Shown here one piece after another: positions 14,339 to 18,181 of a stretch of DNA of 18,181 nt. Origin of the DNA: Deltaproteobacteria bacterium CG07_land_8_20_14_0_80_60_11 (lineage in GTDB: Bacteria; Desulfobacterota; Desulfobaccia; Desulfobaccales; 0-14-0-80-60-11); assembly GCA_002779455.1 (NCBI GenBank), contig PEWM01000032.1, positions 1 to 18,181 of the forward strand, in the 5' to 3' direction. Under the pieces are notes generated by a model. It saw nothing but the letters and a program-made list of their open reading frames with translations. It ran no database searches and was not told the DNA's origin. The position numbers were made by a program, and so were the translations under genes. Positions within the stretch are counted from its first letter, which is position 1. Each line of letters opens with the position of its first letter.

Positions 14339-14941
14339 TTAACTCTGCTTGCTCAAGCACTTAATATAAAGGTGCAGTTGTGCCATGGTTTGCTGCCAAA
14401 CGGCAGGATCCTGGCTGGCGGCATACAGGGGGGCCGCCCCATTGAGCGAGATCACCAGGAAATTGGCGATGCCGTCGAGATTGAGGCCATCCCTTAAAAC
14501 GCCTTTCTGCTCCGCTTCTTCCAGCCACAGACGTAACAAGGCGGCGAACGCCTTGAAGCCTTTGAGAACGTGGTTGCTCATGGCCGAGGATTGTCCGGCG
14601 AGCTCGACGAGGGAATTGAACAAAAAACAGCCTCCCTCAAAAACCCCCGCCCCCAGGTAATTTTTCATGCTATTTTCTATGACCCTTTCAAGCCGCGCCA
14701 AAGGGTCCGGGATATCTCTCACGCCCCGGAAAACGACGCTCTTCCAAATCCTGCCGCATTCATCATAAACCGCATACCAGATTTCTTCCTTGTTGCGGAA
14801 ATGGCCATAAAGGCCCCCCTTGGTGAGGCCGGTGGCTTTAACGATGCCGGCTATGGAGGTATTGAAGTATCCCTTGACCGAGAAGAGCTGCATTGATTTT
14901 TCGATGATATTTTGACGGGTTAATTCTCCCTTGGTTGACAT
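14339..14941 (-). CDS. TetR/AcrR-family transcriptional regulator
   Basis: A 200-aa repressor-type protein. The helix-turn-helix spans residues 28-54 (TSIAGIVKATGLTKGGLYGHF, then NKEEIW), strongly canonical. The C-terminal helical domain (YLGAGVFEGGCFLFNSLVELAG and beyond) resembles the C-terminal domain of TetR regulators with this VEGGCLL-type motif; the ligand is unknown, possibly an acyl-CoA given the crotonase next door. I chose ATG 14939-14941, with AGAGG seven bases upstream; an in-frame GTG two codons earlier is less well placed. A perfect inverted repeat at 14961-14984 lies between promoter and start, so autoregulation is expected. Crotonase and the 86-aa gene follow on the same strand. 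Confidence 0.94.
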   Translation of the reverse strand: MSTKGELTRQNIIEKSMQLFSVKGYFNTSIAGIVKATGLTKGGLYGHFRNKEEIWYAVYDECGRIWKSVVFRGVRDIPDPLARLERVIENSMKNYLGAGVFEGGCFLFNSLVELAGQSSAMSNHVLKGFKAFAALLRLWLEEAEQKGVLRDGLNLDGIANFLVISLNGAAPLYAASQDPAVWQQTMAQLHLYIKCLSKQS

Positions 14942-14960
14942 CTGCACGCCTCTAACTTAT

Positions 14961-14984
14961 AAAATACCGACCATTCGGTATTTT
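14961..14984 (-). promoter_or_regulatory. TetR-type operator, AAAATACCGA-CCAT-TCGGTATTTT
   Basis: Perfect 10-bp arms around a 4-bp centre, 20 bp before the tetR start. The ACCGA..TCGGT core is typical of TetR-family sites. It covers the expected transcription start of the promoter next to it, so binding would block tetR and the downstream crotonase. Confidence 0.8.
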
Positions 14985-15010
14985 TTACCATAGACAACCA
15001 CGCTTGTCAA
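14982..15010 (-). promoter_or_regulatory. Probable tetR promoter
   Basis: Minus strand TTGACA (15010-15005), a 17-bp spacer, then TAAAAA (14987-14982), matching 4 of 6 bases of the -10 consensus. The -10 overlaps one arm of the operator. Confidence 0.6.
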
Positions 15011-15072
15011 GGGTGCTGAGCCCCAGCGGGCCAGGTCTTTGCAGAGCCAGGTCTTCCGCCACCCTGAAAGTA

Positions 15073-15168
15073 TTTGACAAAACTTTTCAGCCTCTAGGGC
15101 GTGCCGTGCACGCCGATTTACGGCGGCCGCAGGCCGCCCTATAAATAACTTTGAACAAAACTTTTCAG
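15073..15168. repeat. Palindrome doublet flanked by direct repeats of the kinase 3' end
   Basis: TTTGACAAAACTTTTCAG (15073-15090) and TTTGAACAAAACTTTTCAG (15150-15168) differ by one base; the second is the coding end of the P-loop kinase. Between them, outer TAGGGC/GCCCTA (15095-15100 with 15136-15141) encloses hairpins GGCGTGC/GCACGCC (15098-15114) and GGCGGCC/GGCCGCC (15122-15138). The kinase stop TAG (15141-15139) is the TAG of this element. It looks like an element inserted with duplication of about 18 bp, or joined by recombination. Confidence 0.7.
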
Positions 15169-15699
15169 TTCTTCCAGCACCACCGCCGGGTCCCGGGTGG
15201 TATCCAGCCGGAGCAAGGGCCGGTCCTCCGGGGTAAAGGGGTCGAAGTCCCGGGCCTGGTCGGCAAAGAGTTCCACCCGGCCGTCGGAGATGGCCTCGGG
15301 GTCGGTGAGCCGGATTCCCAGGCGCTCCCGGGCCACCGCCGGGGGGCACTCACAATACACGAACACGACCCGGGCCCCCTGGTCCCGCGCCAGGCGCCGC
15401 ACCCGCGCCCGTTCCGCGGCCCGCTTATAGGAGCCGTCCAGGATCAGGCTTTGGCCCGCAGCCAGGTGGGCGCAGGCTTGGCGCAGCATCTCGTCGTAGG
15501 TGCGGGCGGAAAAATCCTCACCATAGATGCCCTTCCCGAAGTCCACGGGCGCCCGGTCGGTGGGTTTGAGCCCCGCCAGCAGCTTGCGCACCGCGTCGCT
15601 GTGGATCACCGGCCACTTAAGGCTTGCGGCCAGGGCCCGGGAGCGGCTGCTCTTGCCGCTGCCCATCAGGCCGAAGACCACCACGATCAGGCGGCCCAT
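15139..15699 (-). CDS. P-loop kinase, COG0645-like (usually the C-terminal half of a bifunctional protein)
   Basis: A 186-aa cytosolic nucleotide-binding protein. Walker A is GLMGSGKS (10-17) after a hydrophobic strand; HSDAVRKLLAGL and ILDGSYKRAAERARVRRLA are typical of small-molecule and zeta-toxin-like kinases of this group. In many bacteria this domain is fused behind a phosphotransferase domain; here that partner is the gene immediately upstream, overlapping by 13 nt in the -1 frame. The ATG at 15697-15699 follows GGGGAAACG, a weak ribosome site, so coupling is likely. The substrate is unknown. The final residues (ELKSFVQSYL) and the stop lie in a repeat junction, so the C-terminus may not be ancestral. 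Confidence 0.85.
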   Translation of the reverse strand: MGRLIVVVFGLMGSGKSSRSRALAASLKWPVIHSDAVRKLLAGLKPTDRAPVDFGKGIYGEDFSARTYDEMLRQACAHLAAGQSLILDGSYKRAAERARVRRLARDQGARVVFVYCECPPAVARERLGIRLTDPEAISDGRVELFADQARDFDPFTPEDRPLLRLDTTRDPAVVLEELKSFVQSYL

Positions 15700-16700
15700 C
15701 GTTTCCCCGCTTCGGCGTACTCCCCCGCCAGGGCAAAATAAGCCCGGGCCGTCTCCCGGGCCTGGTCCCGGGAGGCCTCGGCCTGGGCCGGGTCCTGGGC
15801 GGTGAAGGCGTGGATCTTGCCCCGTACATAGGCCCGGTAACACTTGTAAAAATCCAGCATCTGGAGCAGTTCCGGGTCCCGGGAGGCCTCGGCGAAGCGC
15901 GCTACAAAATGTCGCGCCAGGTCCCGAAAACCGTGGAAGTCCAGTTCCATGGCCAGAAAATCGATATCCGCGGCCACATCGCCATATCTGAACCGGTGAT
16001 TAAATTCAATGCAATCAAAAATATAGATGTGATCGGCCAGACAGATATTCCTCATGTGCAGATCGCCGTGGCAGTCCCTGATGCGGCCTTCCCGGATGCG
16101 CTTCAGAAACAGGGCCCGGTGCCGGGAGAGGAAAGACCGGGCAAAGTCGCGGATCTGCTCGAACAATTCCCGCTGAAGCAACTGCCCCGCCAGGGCCTCG
16201 GTCCGGGCAAAGTTCTCCTCATGGTTGTAGGCGATGATGGCGGGCTCCCCGTACCTGTTGATCCGGGGGCCGGTGGCGGCCTGCTCGTAGAACGGCGCCA
16301 GCCGGTCGATGATGCGGTCCAGGTGCTCGGCCTTGAGTTCCCGGCGATCCGCCACCTCATCCATCATGCGGTCCTGAGGCATGCGCCGCATCTTCAGGAT
16401 ATAGTCCACGGGCTGGCCCCGGCCCCCCACTTGCACCCGGCCCCGGGGCGAGGTAATGGGCAAGACCTCCAGATAGATCTCGGGGCAGAGGCGGCGGTCG
16501 AGGCTGAGTTCTTCCTGAAGATAGTGGTGGCGGCGGCGCAGGGTGGTGAAGTTCAAAAAACCCAGGTCCACCGGTTTCTTGACCTTGTAGGCAAAGCCAT
16601 CGGTGAGAAAAACCCAGGAGATGTGCGTCTGGATTAAGGCCACCTCCCGGGTGGGCTCCGGGTAGGCGGCCGGGTCCAGCAAGGCCGCGATCAGGTCCAT
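15687..16700 (-). CDS. Aminoglycoside-phosphotransferase-like kinase (COG2187)
   Basis: A 337-aa protein with a protein-kinase-like phosphotransferase fold. The catalytic loop CHGDLHMRN (210-218, D213) and the metal-binding FDCIEFN (228-234, D229) are intact; YKVKKPVDLGFLNF (38-51) carries the N-lobe lysine(s). This is family-level similarity; it does not imply antibiotic resistance, and the substrate is unknown. Homologues are often fused to the P-loop kinase encoded just downstream. The start ATG (16698-16700) has no Shine-Dalgarno, but TATAAT ends 5 nt upstream, so the transcript may be leaderless. The stop lies inside the next gene. Confidence 0.88.
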   Translation of the reverse strand: MDLIAALLDPAAYPEPTREVALIQTHISWVFLTDGFAYKVKKPVDLGFLNFTTLRRRHHYLQEELSLDRRLCPEIYLEVLPITSPRGRVQVGGRGQPVDYILKMRRMPQDRMMDEVADRRELKAEHLDRIIDRLAPFYEQAATGPRINRYGEPAIIAYNHEENFARTEALAGQLLQRELFEQIRDFARSFLSRHRALFLKRIREGRIRDCHGDLHMRNICLADHIYIFDCIEFNHRFRYGDVAADIDFLAMELDFHGFRDLARHFVARFAEASRDPELLQMLDFYKCYRAYVRGKIHAFTAQDPAQAEASRDQARETARAYFALAGEYAEAGKRWAA

Positions 16701-16705
16701 ATTTT

Positions 16706-16711
16706 ATTATA
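16706..16711 (-). promoter_or_regulatory. TATAAT -10 box five bases before a start codon
   Basis: Perfect consensus on the minus strand immediately before the COG2187 ATG. No convincing -35 lies 17 bp upstream (CTGCCG), so an alternative promoter architecture, or chance, cannot be excluded. Confidence 0.4.
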
Positions 16712-16732
16712 ACAGAAAGTCGTGGGGGCGGC

Positions 16733-16811
16733 AGTGAGCAGTGAGCGGTGAGCAGCACCCCCTGGCGGGCAGTGCCCGCCCTACATATCCGCTCACTGCT
16801 CACTGCTCACC
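16733..16811. repeat. Inverted pair of heptad arrays around a GTAGG-type palindrome
   Basis: AGTGAGC, AGTGAGC, GGTGAGC, AG on the plus strand (16733-16755) and GGTGAGC, AGTGAGC, AGTGAGC, GG on the minus strand (16811-16789). Between them is GGCGGGC-AGT-GCCCGCC (16764-16780) followed by CTACA. The right array holds the LigD-phosphoesterase stop codon (16795-16793). Confidence 0.8.
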
Positions 16812-17380
16812 TCTTCAATAGTGCGGCCGGTGAGGACCGATTGGGGTTCGTCGGCCACGGGGTTGCGGTGGGGGTCGGCTTCGTCATCATCGGCTTTCAC
16901 CAGGAGCCAGGACTCGTCCTTGCCGGTCTTAAAGCGGGTCAGGGCGTAGCCGCCCCTAAGTTTGCTGCCCTCCAGCCAGACCTTGACATGGCCGTGCGCC
17001 ACCGCCTGGCCCATGGGGATGGCCTCTCCCTTTTTCTCCGTCAGGTTGCGGTAGATGCCGGTGTCCCACACCAGCACCGTGCCGCCGCCATATTCGCCCT
17101 CGGGGATCACCCCTTCGAAGCCGGCGTACGACAGGGGGTGGTCCTCGGTGGGCACGGCCAGGCGCTTGTCTCGGGGGTTGGTGGAGGGGCCCTTGGGGAT
17201 GGCCCAGGATTTCAAGACCCCGTCCACCTCCAGGCGGAAGTCGTAGTGGAGATGGCGGGCGGCGTGCTTCTGGATGACGAAGATGGGCGCGGCTGCAGCC
17301 GGCCCCCTGCCTCCCGCGGGCTCCGGGGTGCGCTTGAAATCGCGTTTTTCCTGGTAATCCTTGAGACTGCTCCGGGCCAT
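16793..17380 (-). CDS. Stand-alone LigD-type DNA 3'-phosphoesterase
   Basis: A 195-aa protein matching the N-terminal phosphoesterase domain of LigD, which trims 3'-phosphates or ribonucleotides at broken DNA ends before ligation in bacterial end joining. Residues expected for metal binding and catalysis are all present: H39, H45, D47 and R49 (QKHAARHLHYDFRLEVDG), H81 and Y85 (EDHPLSYAGFEG). They sit at a constant offset from the Pseudomonas numbering H42/H48/D50/R52/H84/Y88 as I recall it. No ligase or polymerase domain is attached, and no Ku gene is in the window. I chose ATG 17378-17380, with GAGGGG six bases upstream, over an ATG two codons earlier. The last residues and stop codon lie in a heptad array. 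The repair partner is unknown. Confidence 0.92.
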   Translation of the reverse strand: MARSSLKDYQEKRDFKRTPEPAGGRGPAAAAPIFVIQKHAARHLHYDFRLEVDGVLKSWAIPKGPSTNPRDKRLAVPTEDHPLSYAGFEGVIPEGEYGGGTVLVWDTGIYRNLTEKKGEAIPMGQAVAHGHVKVWLEGSKLRGGYALTRFKTGKDESWLLVKADDDEADPHRNPVADEPQSVLTGRTIEEVSSEQ

Positions 17381-17549
17381 AAGCATCCCCTCTTCCGGCG
17401 GGCTTTACTGCTAACCTAAGCACCGGGGCTGGCCGGGTCAAGGCTTTCCCCGGCCAAGCGGCTTCCACCGCCAACGGTTCGGGTCAGGTGGCAGCGTAAT
17501 CCGGGGAAAGATAAAAAAGCGCCGCTTATCAAAAAAAACCGGCTGGGTA

Positions 17550-17579
17550 TTGACAATGGCAATAATTGTAGTATATAAA
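17550..17579 (+). promoter_or_regulatory. Strong sigma-70-like promoter of the PxxKW gene
   Basis: TTGACA (17550-17555), then TATATA at 17572 (16-bp spacer) or TATAAA at 17574 (18-bp spacer), in an AT-rich stretch unlike the surrounding GC-rich DNA. The leader to the ATG is about 30 nt and carries AAGGGGGG (17600-17607). Upstream, 17381-17549 holds no gene I can support, only a short AAGCG-C-CGCTT palindrome at 17517-17527. Confidence 0.75.
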
Positions 17580-17615
17580 TATAAGATTTACTGCACATTA
17601 AGGGGGGCTACGGCC

Positions 17616-17900
17616 ATGCACTGCGTAAGCTTGAAACCAGGGGTAGATTGTACCTTTATGACGAAGAAAGGCTGTTCGTTCAACGGCGGCAGCTGCAAAA
17701 CGGTGGTGTCGGAATGTGAAGGCTGCGACCGGATATTGGGTTCCAACGGCAGCTCTTTCTGCGCCTCTTTCCCGGACCCGGCCGTCAAGTGGCGCCGGGG
17801 GGCCTGCAACCTGGCCACCCATGTGAAGAACGAGAAAAAAGAGACCACCCAGAAGGTCAATCCTCTGAAGGCGTCCAAACGCCAAGCCGCCGGCCGCTAA
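17616..17900 (+). CDS. PxxKW family cysteine-rich protein
   Basis: A 94-aa protein of the PxxKW cysteine-rich family known mainly from Desulfobacterota; its function is unknown. Eight cysteines (C3, C12, C20, C27, C34, C37, C49, C64) and the hallmark PDPAVKWRRGACNLATH (53-69, PxxKW = 55-59) suggest one or two metal or iron-sulfur sites; C34-xx-C37 is the closest pair. The tail (70-94) is lysine-rich and probably disordered. There is no signal peptide or membrane segment. The ATG at 17616 has AAGGGGGG upstream and a near-consensus promoter, so expression is probably high. It is monocistronic: a terminator hairpin follows, and neighbours face away or converge. Confidence 0.9.
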   Translation: MHCVSLKPGVDCTFMTKKGCSFNGGSCKTVVSECEGCDRILGSNGSSFCASFPDPAVKWRRGACNLATHVKNEKKETTQKVNPLKASKRQAAGR

Positions 17901-17918
17901 GCAGGCGTTGAACGGACC

Positions 17919-17955
17919 GCGCGGCCCGGCTGTTTAAGTCGGCCGCGCTTTCCCT
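17919..17955 (+). terminator. Probable intrinsic terminator after the PxxKW gene
   Basis: GCGCGGCC (17919-17926) pairs perfectly with GGCCGCGC (17941-17948), followed by TTTCCCTTTT. The T-run is interrupted, so strength is uncertain. It lies between two convergent genes and may serve both. Confidence 0.6.
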
Positions 17956-17976
17956 TTTCCCCCGCCCGTTTCTCTC

Positions 17977-18181
17977 CTATCCCAACTTTTCCAGGGCGGC
18001 TTTAATCCGGGTCAATCCCGTGGCGATCCGCTCCCGGGACGTGGCATAGGAAAACCTCAGGCAGTTGTCCTCTCCGAATTCGCCCCCAGGCACCGCCGCC
18101 ACCTGGGCCTCTTCCAGCAGATAGGCCGCCAGGGCCCCGGACCGGGATTGTCCTGGCGTAACCTTCAGCTTGTCATAATAC
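17977..18181 (-). CDS. Class I/II aminotransferase (aspartate aminotransferase-like), C-terminal 67 residues only
   Basis: The 3' end of a PLP aminotransferase; the rest lies beyond the right edge. The visible part reads AAYLLEEAQVAAVPGGEFG, then CLRFSYATSRERIATGLTRI, then a final LEKLG. This is the C-terminal small-domain pattern of aspartate/aromatic aminotransferases, in which the R of LRFSYA binds the substrate carboxylate. Substrate class cannot be refined from this fragment. It converges on the PxxKW gene with a terminator between them. Confidence 0.9.
   Translation of the reverse strand, partial: YYDKLKVTPGQSRSGALAAYLLEEAQVAAVPGGEFGEDNCLRFSYATSRERIATGLTRIKAALEKLG

Noticed and set aside
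15700..15712. -1 frameshift heptamer GGGAAAC joining the two kinase genes
   Set aside because: The heptamer is present but not in the phase needed for the upstream reading frame; kept only as a weak possibility.
15700..15843. Longer P-loop kinase starting upstream of 15699
   Set aside because: The extra 48 residues are Gly/Pro/Arg-rich frame-shifted translation of the COG2187 gene; Walker A is correctly placed from ATG 15699.
9282..16811. CRISPR-like array from the heptad repeats
   Set aside because: Units are 7 bases in direct tandem with no spacers, and no cas genes are present.
17550..17615. Upstream extension of the PxxKW protein from TTG 17550
   Set aside because: It would use the -35 box as a start codon; ATG 17616 has the ribosome site and matches the family N-terminus.

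Overview
The window looks like a piece of a GC-rich (about 60%) anaerobic Desulfobacterota (deltaproteobacterial) chromosome, plausibly near Desulfobacca/Syntrophobacterales. The pointers are a PxxKW cysteine-rich protein, a DUF362/ferredoxin protein, a tryptophanyl-tRNA synthetase with a predicted iron-sulfur site, and many short palindromic repeats between genes. No rRNA, tRNA, CRISPR array, insertion sequence or prophage gene was seen. The lineage is inferred from gene content only.

Layout. (1) 1-3147, minus strand: DUF362 ferredoxin protein, hemerythrin-like protein and a uroporphyrinogen-III methyltransferase/synthase fusion that runs off the left edge. (2) 3407-8605, plus strand: a sugar-nucleotide/export cluster of DegT-type aminotransferase, a 14-codon leader ORF, an ABC exporter, an extended SDR epimerase/dehydratase and RfbA. 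(3) 8645-12988, minus strand: housekeeping genes trpS, a small unknown ORF, rluB, a site-2 protease, a NUDIX hydrolase and pyrE. The small ORF, rluB and the protease overlap by 4 nt each and are probably translationally coupled. (4) 13228-15010, minus strand: a TetR regulator with a near-textbook palindromic operator, an ECHDC3-like crotonase and an 86-aa unknown protein. (5) 15139-17380, minus strand: a stand-alone LigD-type 3'-phosphoesterase, then a kinase-like phosphotransferase overlapping a P-loop kinase (these two are usually fused). (6) 17550-18181: a strong promoter and the PxxKW protein, facing the C-terminal end of a class I aminotransferase across a shared terminator.

The most striking structure that genes do not explain is the density of interspersed repeats: GTAGG-tagged palindromes with unrelated stems, 7-base-period arrays (AGTGAGC), an 8-base-period tract (GGGGAAAA), a 64-bp inverted repeat and the 'SVAQAFQPV' repeat. 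At five minus-strand genes (DUF362, NUDIX, trpS, P-loop kinase, LigD phosphoesterase) the stop codon lies at or inside the repeat. This suggests that the elements land at, or rewrite, gene 3' ends. I did not find a convincing new multigene defence or metabolic system. The best leads are the stop-codon/repeat association, the leader ORF before the ABC exporter, the hemerythrin with a terminal CxxCH, and the PxxKW protein.
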